Source: Desulforhopalus sp. IMCC35007 (GTDB lineage Bacteria; Desulfobacterota; Desulfobulbia; Desulfobulbales; Desulfocapsaceae). Taken from it: a stretch of 64,000 nucleotides of DNA. Below the pieces are notes generated by a model. It did not search any database. It had not been told where the DNA came from and saw only the letters and a program-made list of their open reading frames with translations. Position 1 is the stretch's first letter; the number at the start of each line of letters is the position of its first letter. A program made the position numbers and the translations under genes. Location: positions 248,001-312,000 of the forward strand of contig NZ_SWCN01000004.1 of assembly GCF_005116575.1 (NCBI RefSeq), read 5' to 3'. Below, in pieces: positions 18,064-27,175 of the stretch.

Positions 18064-19328
18064 TATAATCCTCGAAAGACAATGCAGCAATTCGTGCCAC
18101 CAAAACCAAAAGAATTGGAAAGAACAAATTCATGTGCATGTTTACGTACTATATTGGGGACCACATCCAGGTCACTGAATGCCGGGTCCGGAATATGATT
18201 GACAGTGGGCAGGACGATTCCCTGTCCCATAGCCTCGATCGCAAGAGCTGCTTCTATGGCAGCAGAAGCACCAAGGGAATGGCCGACCTGGGATTTGTTC
18301 GATGAAACTGGAATATTTGATACATTTTTACCAAAAACAGCACGAAGACAATCGACCTCCGTACCATCCCCCGTTGGGGTTGAGGTGCCGTGCGCATTCA
18401 CTGCTCCAATATCGACAGGGGAAATTTCGGCATCGTCTATCGCCTCGTGTATCGCCTTGATTATGGTCGTACTGTTTGGTCGTGTAAAATGCAGGGCATC
18501 TGAGTTCCAGCCGATACCGGCGACTTCAGCCTTTGGCGTCAGCCCAAGGGATTGGGCCACCTCTTCGGCTGCCAGCACCAGGACACTCGCCCCCTCTGAG
18601 AGAACAAAACCTCTGCGATCAAGACTAAAAGGCCGGGATGCCTGGCTGGGATCTTCGGCGGCACGATCATTGGCACTGACCTTGATGGTTGCCTGCATGT
18701 TAGAAAATCCCTGAATTATCTCGGGGACAAGACAGGTCTCAACACCACCGGCAAGAACAAAATCGCAGTCACCATCCCGAATCATTCTCGCTCCAATGGC
18801 GATAGCATGGTTGCCGGAGGCACAAGCTCCCTGTGGAGAAAAAATAGGTCCGGTAAAGCCCATGAGCATTCCGGCCTTACCTGCAGGCAGATTGGCACAC
18901 ACATTTGGCAGCAGATATGGGCTGACTTTCAAAGGACCTTTATTTACATAGTTGTCCATTGCTATCCGGTAAGAGTCAGTACCGTTCAAAGCTGAACCAA
19001 TGAGACATCCGGTTCTGGCGCCGATCTCTTCATTTATCTCAAGCCCGGCATGGAGCAGTGCTCTTCGGCAGACCTCCATGGTCAAAAAAACATAATCCGC
19101 ATTCCAAAGAGATGCCTCTTTCCGATTCACATAGGGAAACTGGCTTGGGTCCCAGTCCGGTATCTCGCCCACAATATTACTGCGGCTTTTCGATTCGCAA
19201 CGGGTGAGCCGGCGAAAACCGGCTCGTCCTGCCACAGCTCCCTGCCATGTTTTGGCAAAGGTGTTGCCAAGAGCTGTAGCGGCGTCGTAACCGACGACCA
19301 TGACCTTTCTATTAAGTGGAGCCTTCAT
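18063..19328 (-). CDS. FabF-type beta-ketoacyl-ACP synthase (KS A)
   Basis: 421 residues with the full Cys-His-His triad: Cys169 in PQGACASGNH, His313 in NAHGTSTPTGD and His350 in NKSQVGHSLGAS. It should therefore condense malonyl-ACP with an acyl chain. It is followed with overlap by the thioesterase. KS B lies upstream after a 122-base gap. It is more related to the FabF-like enzymes of APE/flexirubin clusters than to a housekeeping FabF, judging by its context. Confidence 0.92.
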   Translation of the reverse strand: MKAPLNRKVMVVGYDAATALGNTFAKTWQGAVAGRAGFRRLTRCESKSRSNIVGEIPDWDPSQFPYVNRKEASLWNADYVFLTMEVCRRALLHAGLEINEEIGARTGCLIGSALNGTDSYRIAMDNYVNKGPLKVSPYLLPNVCANLPAGKAGMLMGFTGPIFSPQGACASGNHAIAIGARMIRDGDCDFVLAGGVETCLVPEIIQGFSNMQATIKVSANDRAAEDPSQASRPFSLDRRGFVLSEGASVLVLAAEEVAQSLGLTPKAEVAGIGWNSDALHFTRPNSTTIIKAIHEAIDDAEISPVDIGAVNAHGTSTPTGDGTEVDCLRAVFGKNVSNIPVSSNKSQVGHSLGASAAIEAALAIEAMGQGIVLPTVNHIPDPAFSDLDVVPNIVRKHAHEFVLSNSFGFGGTNCCIVFRGL

Positions 19329-19450
19329 ATTAATTTCATGTTGTGTTTAGGGTAACTCAAACTCGATCCATTGACGTGTTATGGATTGAAGAAGTCGAGC
19401 CAGCCGTTTGAGCTTTCCTGATCGTGTGAATTGGGCTTGTTACTGATTCG

Positions 19451-20698
19451 TTATACTTTTTTGAATACTGCACAGGCGTTACAGCCGCCAAAGCCAAAGG
19501 AATTTTTTAAAACAAACTCTTGCTCAAGAGACCTCTTACCTTCGCTGACACAGTCTAAATCAATTTCCGGGTCAGCCGTATAATTAATAGTGGGTGGTAG
19601 AATACTTTCTTCCATGCCTTTGAGAGCAAAGATAGATTCAATGACACTGGACGCGCCCATAGCATGACCAATAATGGATTTATTGGCACACACAGGTGGC
19701 AGGCCCTTGCCAAATATTGCCTGCATCGCCTCATATTCAACCTTGTCGCCAACCTTGGTTGAGGCCGCGTGGGCATTTATTGCCGCAATATCTTTTGGCG
19801 CAAGCGAGGCATCGGCAATTGCGTCCTGCATACATTTTTTCACAGTATCGAAATAGGGAGCAACAAAATGATGGGCATCTGAAGTCATGCCCCAGCCGGC
19901 CAATTCGGTTTTATAGCTCAGCCCATGGGCCTCGGCAAACTCCCTGGTCGTAAGAATTACTGCGCCTGCACCTTCTGAAATGACAAAACCACGCCGATCC
20001 AGAGAAAAGGGTTTGCTGGCGGCTGACGGCGGATCGTTTTCCCGTCCTTTTTGAGGGCTATAGACCCCGTTCATTGTGTAAAAGCCTGCGACAATTGGTT
20101 CAACCAAGGCAAAATCCACCGCCCCGCAGATGGCCACATCGGCACGGTTCTGGGCCAGAAACATGGCCCCGATAATCATGGAGGTCAGACCTGTGGCGCA
20201 GGCGGCAATGGTCGAGGTGATCGGGCCGCGTGCCCCGGTCAGAATGGCTATTTTACCACCGACCATATTGATACAGGAATTGGGATTAACATAGGGCAAA
20301 GGGAGCTTGTTCTCCGCCTGCAGCCGTCTGTCAGCACTGAGAACGGCGTCCAGTCCGCCGATGGCTGAGCTGTAGGTGACAGCTGTCCGAAGAGCGATGT
20401 CCGGTGATAACTCTATCCCACTTTGTTTGATCGCTCTTGCCACCGAGAGCATGGAATATTTAAAGACCGGGGATGTCCAGGCTGCCTGGTGTCTGGCAGA
20501 CAGAAAAGGATAGTCCTCTTCATCAATATCTGGAACCTGCCCGGCAATATGGACAGGGAAGTTAGCCGGTAACTCAAAGCGGTTCAGCTCACCTATGCCA
20601 CTTCTGCCGACAAGAGCCTGTTGCCACTGCTTCCCCAGATCACTGCCCAGAGGAGAAATAGCATCATAGCCGACGATGACCGGATCTTTTCCTCCCAT
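19451..20698 (-). CDS. FabF-type beta-ketoacyl-ACP synthase (KS B)
   Basis: 415 residues. The triad is complete: Cys167 in TIAACATGLTS, His310 in INAHAASTKVGD and His345 in NKSIIGHAMGAS. The usual NAHGTST reads NAHAAST, a Gly-to-Ala change beside the catalytic His that is uncommon. It starts 7 bases after the stop of the upstream radical SAM gene, so the two are co-expressed. Likely an elongating enzyme of the dedicated acyl pathway. Confidence 0.92.
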   Translation of the reverse strand: MGGKDPVIVGYDAISPLGSDLGKQWQQALVGRSGIGELNRFELPANFPVHIAGQVPDIDEEDYPFLSARHQAAWTSPVFKYSMLSVARAIKQSGIELSPDIALRTAVTYSSAIGGLDAVLSADRRLQAENKLPLPYVNPNSCINMVGGKIAILTGARGPITSTIAACATGLTSMIIGAMFLAQNRADVAICGAVDFALVEPIVAGFYTMNGVYSPQKGRENDPPSAASKPFSLDRRGFVISEGAGAVILTTREFAEAHGLSYKTELAGWGMTSDAHHFVAPYFDTVKKCMQDAIADASLAPKDIAAINAHAASTKVGDKVEYEAMQAIFGKGLPPVCANKSIIGHAMGASSVIESIFALKGMEESILPPTINYTADPEIDLDCVSEGKRSLEQEFVLKNSFGFGGCNACAVFKKV

Positions 20699-20705
20699 AT
20701 TTCAC

Positions 20706-21704
20706 TTACCAGGGGATGAATTGATAGAGCTTGGCAAACATTTCATAGACCTCGATCCAGTTCTGAAGATCCTTGGTCGTTTTAATATGAGCCCGTTTAT
20801 TGACCATTACCCAGCTCATATGGGCTGCGCCGTCCTTGCAGGTACTGCAATCGCGGGTTTCAGAGGTGCAACAGCGGTGCATGGTATGTAAATCTGAGGA
20901 CCAGCGAATAAAGTTGGTCAACCGTCTGGGTCGGGGCTCTCTATTGTCAATGGGCTCGGTAACGGAGGGGCATTCCATCCAGCCGAAAGGTCGGTCCAGC
21001 ATTTTCCCGGTGGTGATGATCTCATGATAATATTTGCAGGAAATAACCGTTTCCGGATACTTATCCAGCATATCATCCATTTCAGCGCGAATGGCGACCA
21101 GTTCGTCCGGCTGCCATGAAAACCCATCGACATCCTCATCATTGGAGAGGAGCTGCATTTGCACCTTCAGGCCGACATCTTGAATCTTACGAACAATCTT
21201 TTCGGTTTTCCCGAGCTGCTTGGGGGTGATGGTATACAGATAGTAGGCGTGGGGATCGCCCTGGTAGTTGGCACTGGAGATTTTAAAGGTGTCTTTACCA
21301 CGCAAAATTGTTTCATCTTCAGCATCACCCCAGAGAGAAATACCGACCATCATATCCGGAAAGCGATCCCTGGGGACTTTGATCAAACCATTGGTGGCGC
21401 AGAAGGTGGGTAACCTTTTGTAAAAGGCCTCAACCCGGTCAAGACAGAGCGTTGGTTCGCCGCCAATCAGGATAGCCAGATTCACCCCGCGGTCCATCTC
21501 TTTTTCCACAAAAGAATGCCATTTATCTACGTCCTTTTCTTCGGAAGCAACTTCATGTTCCCCAGAGGAAAAAAAGAAACAGCCCTTGCAGCGCAGGTTG
21601 CAGCGGTCTGTCACATCATAGATGGAACTGCGGATGTTGAGCTTGGAAATTTTTTTATAACGCTCATACCAATGGTCATCAAGCAGGGAGCTTACTGTTA
21701 TCAT
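20706..21704 (-). CDS. Radical SAM enzyme (paralogue 1 of a tandem pair)
   Basis: 332 residues. The 4Fe-4S/SAM motif CNLRCKGC (Cys35, Cys39, Cys42) lies close to the N-terminus. GGEPTL matches the SAM-binding segment. A Cys-rich C-terminus (RCCTSETRDCSTCKDG) could hold an auxiliary cluster. It has no B12 domain. It is clearly related to the product of 21859-22911: same YD(V/M)(T/S)(D/N)RCN(L/I)RC start, NYQGD(P/A) middle motif and DCS(T/D)C tail. It lies directly before KS B. The reaction is unknown. Context suggests an acyl-ACP substrate. Confidence 0.85.
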   Translation of the reverse strand: MITVSSLLDDHWYERYKKISKLNIRSSIYDVTDRCNLRCKGCFFFSSGEHEVASEEKDVDKWHSFVEKEMDRGVNLAILIGGEPTLCLDRVEAFYKRLPTFCATNGLIKVPRDRFPDMMVGISLWGDAEDETILRGKDTFKISSANYQGDPHAYYLYTITPKQLGKTEKIVRKIQDVGLKVQMQLLSNDEDVDGFSWQPDELVAIRAEMDDMLDKYPETVISCKYYHEIITTGKMLDRPFGWMECPSVTEPIDNREPRPRRLTNFIRWSSDLHTMHRCCTSETRDCSTCKDGAAHMSWVMVNKRAHIKTTKDLQNWIEVYEMFAKLYQFIPW

Positions 21705-21858
21705 AATTCTACTACCCCTGAAAAAGGGAAAATAAGCCAGGAATTCTTATAGATAATCCTTGTGGGATATATAAATACCTTGGCGGAAAATTTAACGTAT
21801 TGCTGTTGTTCGTGAATGCCATTTTCTTGTTTTTATGACAAGCGACAATGCTTTGACA

Positions 21859-22911
21859 CTAATCATTTGGAGGCGGATTGACAAAAGCAGGACAGAGATT
21901 CTGTCCCTTCTCATAGCCTCTGACCCAGACGGCAAGATACGTGTCTGCGTAATCGAGCCAGGCAGAAAAGGTCACAGGATCGGTCGCGTGTCGATACATC
22001 CTGGCCGTGACCACCGCACTGCCTGCAGCATAATGCCTGCAGTCACTGCAATCGGTGTCCGGCACACAACAGGCGGCATCTCGATTCCATTGTAAATCCG
22101 TACGATATTGCCGGAACGATCTGCCAAGTCCAATATCCGTAGAGGGATTCATGCGGGGATAGGTGCATGAAAACAGATCATGCAACCCCTTTTCGTTGGT
22201 ATGGGCAACGATGTTATAGGGTGAAAAGAGAACTGTTTGTGGATAATCCGCCAACAGTTCACGCATCATCATCCGCGTTTTCGCAAGTGACTGGGGAGTG
22301 TGGCGAAGAGAGCCATCGTAGCCAACAGGTGCGGAAAACATGTTAAAGGTAATTTTATGACCATGAGCTGCAAGAATTTCGGTTACTTCCCTGGCTTCAT
22401 CAATGTTAAATGGAGTAAAGGTGTAAACAAAAACGGCCCTGGCATCACCCTGATAATTAGCCATCTGCCGGGTCAGCATATTCGGAGCTTTTCGAATTGC
22501 CTGGCTGGTCTGATCGTTACCCCAGACCGAGATATGAATTCGATAATCTATCTCTTTGGGAATGGGTTTAAGACCGTTTGTAGCTATCGCTCCCAGCGGA
22601 ATCACCTCATAACAGGCGGCGCACAGTTGAGGTACAAGAGAGGGTTCAGCCCCTGCAAGCACGACAAAAGTTATTCCCCGTTCTTTTTCAGAAAGAAACA
22701 GCTGTCTCCAGTCGCTTTCACTGTTATTTTCCTCGGCGAACTGCTTTTCGCCCACAAAATAATAACATCCATCACAACGGATATTACATCGGTTGCTCAT
22801 ATCATAGGTGGATTCCCGCAGAAAAAAATACCGACGAACCTTTTCCCAGCGTTCGTTGATTATCGGATCGGCAATGATATCGGAGAATTTATATTTTTGC
22901 TGGGCAGCCAT
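21859..22911 (-). CDS. Radical SAM enzyme (paralogue 2 of a tandem pair)
   Basis: 350 residues with CNIRCDGC (Cys42, Cys46, Cys49), a GAEPSL SAM-binding segment and a C-terminal Cys set (AACCVPDTDCSDCRHY) for a possible second cluster. It starts one base before the stop codon of the ACP gene upstream, so enzyme and ACP are translated together. It shares architecture and motifs with the gene at 20706-21704, pointing to duplication. This coupling is the best hint in the cluster that a radical SAM enzyme works on an ACP-bound chain. Confidence 0.85.
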   Translation of the reverse strand: MAAQQKYKFSDIIADPIINERWEKVRRYFFLRESTYDMSNRCNIRCDGCYYFVGEKQFAEENNSESDWRQLFLSEKERGITFVVLAGAEPSLVPQLCAACYEVIPLGAIATNGLKPIPKEIDYRIHISVWGNDQTSQAIRKAPNMLTRQMANYQGDARAVFVYTFTPFNIDEAREVTEILAAHGHKITFNMFSAPVGYDGSLRHTPQSLAKTRMMMRELLADYPQTVLFSPYNIVAHTNEKGLHDLFSCTYPRMNPSTDIGLGRSFRQYRTDLQWNRDAACCVPDTDCSDCRHYAAGSAVVTARMYRHATDPVTFSAWLDYADTYLAVWVRGYEKGQNLCPAFVNPPPND

Positions 22912-23178
22912 CTATTCGTTACTGTTTCGTTTATTATCGATATACTGGGCAATGATACGAACAGTAGTCAGCTTGGGGTAATCGTCTTCGTCGATCTGTA
23001 TTTCGTATTCATCTCTTAAAAACAGGGCAACTGTTGCCATGTCCATGGAGTCGATCCCCACCTCATTCACCAGGTCCAGGTCCGCATCAAAGGTCTCGGC
23101 GGTGACATCTTCAAGTTTAAGCTCATTGATGATGATTTCGGCGATTCGAGTAATTGTTTGATTAATGTCGTTGCTCAT
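22912..23178 (-). CDS. Acyl carrier protein (ACP 2 of 4)
   Basis: 88 residues, phosphopantetheine Ser44 in VGIDSMDMAT (DSM instead of the common DSL). It overlaps the end of the dehydratase-like gene upstream by 17 bases and abuts the radical SAM gene downstream. The trio hot-dog - ACP - radical SAM is therefore one translational unit. It very likely presents the substrate to one or both neighbours. Confidence 0.92.
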   Translation of the reverse strand: MSNDINQTITRIAEIIINELKLEDVTAETFDADLDLVNEVGIDSMDMATVALFLRDEYEIQIDEDDYPKLTTVRIIAQYIDNKRNSNE

Positions 23179-23626
23179 GAATGTGTTCTTTTACGTTTTT
23201 TGTTTCGTTTAAGGTGAAAAACATCCAGCCGGAACAAACGTCTTGATCGCCGCTGGTAATTGTGAATATATATTGATCTTTTTTATTGCCTGGGGTGACA
23301 TGTATATCGAGTACTTCTCCAGGCCTGACTATTTTTCTGAATTTGACTCGGGCCAAAGACGTAAGACACAGCTCCCCTTCGCAGGAATTGGATATGAGAT
23401 CGACAACCATCTTCAACTGGGCAATTCCGGGCAAAATGGGGTTATCAGGAAAGTGCCCAGAAAACCAATAAGAATTACTATCAGTTGCCACGGAAGCAAC
23501 CATTTTACCTTCTTTCATTTTTTTTTCAACTAATCTCAATGCATCAACAGGCAGGTCCATCACCCAACGGCAAATCCCAGGTAAGACTGAAGCCCGCCTC
23601 CAATCTACAGGTATCACCAAGTCCAT
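23162..23626 (-). CDS. FabZ/ApeI-like hot-dog protein with altered active site
   Basis: 154 residues. The FabZ-type segment SGHFPDNPILPG keeps the catalytic His58. Where FabZ has the catalytic Glu (PG-x-x-x-E) this protein has Lys72 (PGIAQLKMV). It may be a dehydratase using another acid, as in the divergent hot-dog proteins of APE clusters, an isomerase, or a chain-binding protein. It leads the unit hot-dog - ACP - radical SAM. A 224-base gap upstream, in which I see no gene, probably holds its promoter. Confidence 0.78.
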   Translation of the reverse strand: MDLVIPVDWRRASVLPGICRWVMDLPVDALRLVEKKMKEGKMVASVATDSNSYWFSGHFPDNPILPGIAQLKMVVDLISNSCEGELCLTSLARVKFRKIVRPGEVLDIHVTPGNKKDQYIFTITSGDQDVCSGWMFFTLNETKNVKEHIHEQRH

Positions 23627-23850
23627 TTCATAAAAATGACAAAGAAAAGTTTATACCACCTGAACTTCCAATACACAACAGGGAAACCATAAGAGCGTCG
23701 CCCCTGCGACACAGACAGGCTGTCCTCTTGTGTTTTCTCAGCCAGATCACCAGAGTTACTCAGACTTACTGGCAACAGACATCTTCTGGCTCCTCGCAGA
23801 TTATTCTGAAAGTAATGGTTAAAGCTGCATACGTTTCTGCAACAATATCG

Positions 23851-24888
23851 TTATGAGGTTTTTGCTGCTGCATTTCGCCAGCAGGTGGGGTCCGAGGCAA
23901 GATAATCGCCTGTAAGCTGGTATGCAGCCCCTCTACACCCATAGCATTCTGCCGCTTTCTCACAACTTTGGCATTCCCCCTTGATTGTCTCTTTGTAATT
24001 CTTCAGATTCTGGACAACTTCGCTGTTTTTTAAAATAGAAGCCAGACTATTGTTGCGAATATTATCAAGAGCAATGGTCACCCCTACGCAGGGCATAACA
24101 TCACCTGTAGCTGTCACCACACAGGACACCTGATGGCGCATGCACTTGTTGCCGACCAAGGGCGGTTGAGGCTCCCATGTCCTACCAAACTTTTCCTGAT
24201 CAATTGCTGAAAGCCTTGCAAATAATGTCTTTAATTCAGCTGGTGACACATTAAGCCAGCTGTTTTCAACAGCGTGGGCCTGGGGGGTGAGAACCTCAAA
24301 AAACGGCTCTATATTTTCCGCTCGAAGCCACTCCCAGATGGCGGGTAATTCTTTGATATTCTGCTGGCAGATAACCGTGCTGACAGCCAGAAACAAATCC
24401 TTTGAAGGATAACCAGCCTCTTTTAAGGCTGCAAACGCGCGGTTGATGATAGCGAATGCACCCTTTTTCCCGGCAAGCTGATCTTGAATACCTTCATCCA
24501 AAGAGTTTAATTTTAAAGCAACCCGCACCCTCTCCCTGGCGAGTATAGCGGCCAATGCTGCATCAATACCTGAACCATTGGTGAACATCTCCACTTCCAG
24601 ACCCTCATTACCGAGAAAAGTCAACATCTCCACAAGGTGCGGATAGATAGAGGGTTCTCCGCCCAGGATGATAATTTTTCGTGCGCCAAGGGCTTTCGCC
24701 TGGAGGATGACATCCTTGATTTCTTCTCTAGAGAGTTCCCGTGCCCCTGCTGTCTTTTCATCGACATAGCAATAGGAGCAGTGAAAGTTGCAGATACGGC
24801 TGAATTCGACTTCCATGGAAAGCAATCTGTCCGCAGCCACAGCCTCACGGATTTCCTGCTCGGTAAATTCAAGATTATATATCTGCAT
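23851..24888 (-). CDS. Radical SAM/SPASM-like enzyme
   Basis: 345 residues. CNFHCSYC motif (Cys33, Cys37, Cys40), GGEPSIYPH SAM-binding segment. The C-terminal region carries cysteines spaced like a SPASM/twitch domain (MRHQVSC, MPCVG, GECQSCEKAAECYGCRG, PTCW), so one or two auxiliary Fe-S clusters are likely. SPASM enzymes modify peptides or small molecules. No precursor peptide is seen nearby, so the substrate is probably the lipid chain or a head group. It follows the B12-type radical SAM gene by 5 bases. Confidence 0.88.
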   Translation of the reverse strand: MQIYNLEFTEQEIREAVAADRLLSMEVEFSRICNFHCSYCYVDEKTAGARELSREEIKDVILQAKALGARKIIILGGEPSIYPHLVEMLTFLGNEGLEVEMFTNGSGIDAALAAILARERVRVALKLNSLDEGIQDQLAGKKGAFAIINRAFAALKEAGYPSKDLFLAVSTVICQQNIKELPAIWEWLRAENIEPFFEVLTPQAHAVENSWLNVSPAELKTLFARLSAIDQEKFGRTWEPQPPLVGNKCMRHQVSCVVTATGDVMPCVGVTIALDNIRNNSLASILKNSEVVQNLKNYKETIKGECQSCEKAAECYGCRGAAYQLTGDYLASDPTCWRNAAAKTS

Positions 24889-24893
24889 TATTG

Positions 24894-26384
24894 TTAATAT
24901 TCCTCAAGATCATGAAATTTGTTCATCTTCTCCCAGCGCTGCATCTCTTTTTGGTAACGTCCCTGCCAACCATATTTTTTCATAATCCGTCTGTAGCGAA
25001 TTTTTAAGAACGGTTTAAAGATAAACCGCCATATGGATATCCATGCCCAGCCCTGACTTCTGACCTGGGCAGGAGGATTCCACCAGCCCAGAACGACTTG
25101 ACGCTGATACCAGAACTGGTATTGGAGTTGCTCGGAATCTAAATACCTGGTCCGAACGTTCGCCCACAGGCCGTTATATCTTTTATAATCCAAGGCATTG
25201 GTTACCAAACCCTGTTCCAGAAGTTGCTCACGCATCCCGGTTTTCGGGTACGGCGTCAACACCTGACAGTAGGCGGCATCTGCCTGGAGCTGGTTAAAGA
25301 ATTCATAATTTTCCCGAATTGCGGCTTCATCATCTTCAGGAAAACCAAAAATTAGCCCGCCGATAACCATCATGTTGTGTTTATGGCAATTATCCACGGC
25401 CTGTTTGGCAAAAGAGCCGGTATCCCCTTTATCGGCCATATTCAGACTCTTTTTCGATATATTCTCGATACCTAAGAAAACAGAACAAAAACCTGCCTCG
25501 GCCATTTTGGCAACCATCACCTCGTTTTTAGCCATGGACAGACAATCCGCCTGAACAATGAGACGAAGGCCTTTGTAATTCCGGGCAATGATCGCATCAC
25601 ACAGCTCTATGACCCTGTCGGGTTTGAGGACCATATTGTCATCGGTGATAAAGATATATCTGGTTTTTTTGTTATAATAAATATCGTCGATATCCTCGAG
25701 AACCCGGCTGATGGGGAAGGTCCTGAAGGTTCGGCCATACATATGTCGCATGGAACAGAAATTACAGGTTCGGGTGCAGCCGCGGGAAGTCTCAATGAGT
25801 TCAATTTTCGAATGAAACAGATGATAGCCCCATGTCAGTCTCCGCTTATCCCGCAGCGGTAATTTCAGAGTGCTGAGATCAAGGTTCTCTCCAGGCCCAT
25901 TGTGAATAAAGACCCCATCCACTTTGTACGACAGGGACGCAATGTCAGCCAGCCTGTCACGGCCCGCCAATGCATTGACCAGACGACGACAGGCCTCTTC
26001 ACCTTCTCCCCTGATCAAAAAGTCGATCCACCGGGCCTCTTTAGATGCGGCCGTCTCCTGAGACATCAACGTGGCATGATAGCCGCCGACAACTATTTTA
26101 ACTCCCGGCTGGAGGGTTTTAATGAGGTGGGCAATCTTGACACAGGTATCAAACTGCCAGGCCATGGAGGAAAGACCTATGAGATCAGGTTGTATTTTTC
26201 CAATGATCCTGGTCAGATATTTTTTAATCGAACGGCGCTTGCGCACAAGATCAACAAGAAAGACATCGTGTTCTTCATCGATATTTCCGCCAATGCTTGC
26301 AATGCCGTGGTTGGGCAGATGAACCGCTGCTTCGTGAACAAGCACAGGTACCACATCGGGCATAGATATCAACAGAACTTTCAT
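24894..26384 (-). CDS. B12-binding-domain radical SAM enzyme (1 of 4)
   Basis: 496 residues. The N-terminal ~120 residues form a Rossmann-like cobalamin-binding fold (MKVLLISMPD, PDLIGLSSMAWQ, KIVVGGYHATLM). The radical SAM core follows with Cys203, Cys207 and Cys210 in SRGCTRTCNFC, and a C-terminal extension (about 400-496) common to the BchE-like class. This class performs methylations, cyclisations and ring contractions on unactivated carbons. It lies between an acyltransferase and another radical SAM gene with gaps of 2 and 5 bases. Confidence 0.9.
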   Translation of the reverse strand: MKVLLISMPDVVPVLVHEAAVHLPNHGIASIGGNIDEEHDVFLVDLVRKRRSIKKYLTRIIGKIQPDLIGLSSMAWQFDTCVKIAHLIKTLQPGVKIVVGGYHATLMSQETAASKEARWIDFLIRGEGEEACRRLVNALAGRDRLADIASLSYKVDGVFIHNGPGENLDLSTLKLPLRDKRRLTWGYHLFHSKIELIETSRGCTRTCNFCSMRHMYGRTFRTFPISRVLEDIDDIYYNKKTRYIFITDDNMVLKPDRVIELCDAIIARNYKGLRLIVQADCLSMAKNEVMVAKMAEAGFCSVFLGIENISKKSLNMADKGDTGSFAKQAVDNCHKHNMMVIGGLIFGFPEDDEAAIRENYEFFNQLQADAAYCQVLTPYPKTGMREQLLEQGLVTNALDYKRYNGLWANVRTRYLDSEQLQYQFWYQRQVVLGWWNPPAQVRSQGWAWISIWRFIFKPFLKIRYRRIMKKYGWQGRYQKEMQRWEKMNKFHDLEEY

Positions 26385-26386
26385 CT

Positions 26387-27175
26387 TTATTTTTCACCTA
26401 AAGCCGCCCTCACCCGCAGTTCAAGGTCGGCGATGGTTGGAGGGTGATTATGGTAATCCGGTACTATACAATCAGCAATTGTAACGCTGATTTCATTTTT
26501 AACCCTGGTGTTAAAGAAAAACTTGCCTGGAGTAAAAAGTTTATCGGTGTTGCAAATTTTCAGGACATAGATGGGTCTCTTGTGCATCCGGGCGATTTTA
26601 AATGCTCCTTTGTTTAATTTGCCGATCTTTCCATCCCGGCTTCTGGTGCCTTCCGGGAATATAAAGAGATTACCCCCGGACTTGAGATAAACCCCCATGG
26701 TATCCATCTGCTTTATCATCATAGCGGCAAATTGTCCTTCACTGGAGGCGGGCAGATAGCCAGATTTTCTAATGATCAGACCAAAAACAGGCATCTTAAA
26801 AAAGCGCGATTTAACAATAGTCTTCTGCTGTCTAAAAAGGGCTATGAGCAGCAGAGGATCAAGATAGGAGAGATGATTGCAGACGATGACAGAAGACCTG
26901 ATCTCTGCAATTTTTTCATCAATCACCATCCGCTGCCGAGGTGCTGTCACCCTGACAATACAAAAGAATATTGCATAGAAGTAACTGTTCAACCGCTGAA
27001 AATACAGCTCGGTTTTTTTCCTGAATAGTGCAGCGGCCAGATAAAACCAGGAAAAGAACAGCAGAAAACCAAAAATAAACCAGATCCAGCAGACAAGAGT
27101 GACAAGGCAATCAATACACTCAGCGCTAAGACGCCGAAGAGAAAAAGAATTGTTACTGGACTGCATCTCGGCCAT
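26387..27175 (-). CDS. PlsC-like 1-acylglycerol-3-phosphate acyltransferase
   Basis: 262 residues. One N-terminal membrane helix pair (about 22-50). The acyltransferase core has NHLSYLD (His101, Asp106) and FPEGTRSRDGKIG (about 173-185). It transfers an acyl group from ACP or CoA to a lysophospholipid or similar acceptor at the inner membrane. It overlaps the upstream ketosynthase by 23 bases; an internal ATG at 27166 is an alternative start. APE clusters contain a comparable acyltransferase. Confidence 0.88.
   Translation of the reverse strand: MAEMQSSNNSFSLRRLSAECIDCLVTLVCWIWFIFGFLLFFSWFYLAAALFRKKTELYFQRLNSYFYAIFFCIVRVTAPRQRMVIDEKIAEIRSSVIVCNHLSYLDPLLLIALFRQQKTIVKSRFFKMPVFGLIIRKSGYLPASSEGQFAAMMIKQMDTMGVYLKSGGNLFIFPEGTRSRDGKIGKLNKGAFKIARMHKRPIYVLKICNTDKLFTPGKFFFNTRVKNEISVTIADCIVPDYHNHPPTIADLELRVRAALGEK

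Noticed and set aside
23851-24888. RiPP (modified peptide) cluster based on the SPASM-like radical SAM enzyme
   Set aside because: No precursor peptide or peptide-recognition protein found nearby; all neighbours are lipid enzymes.
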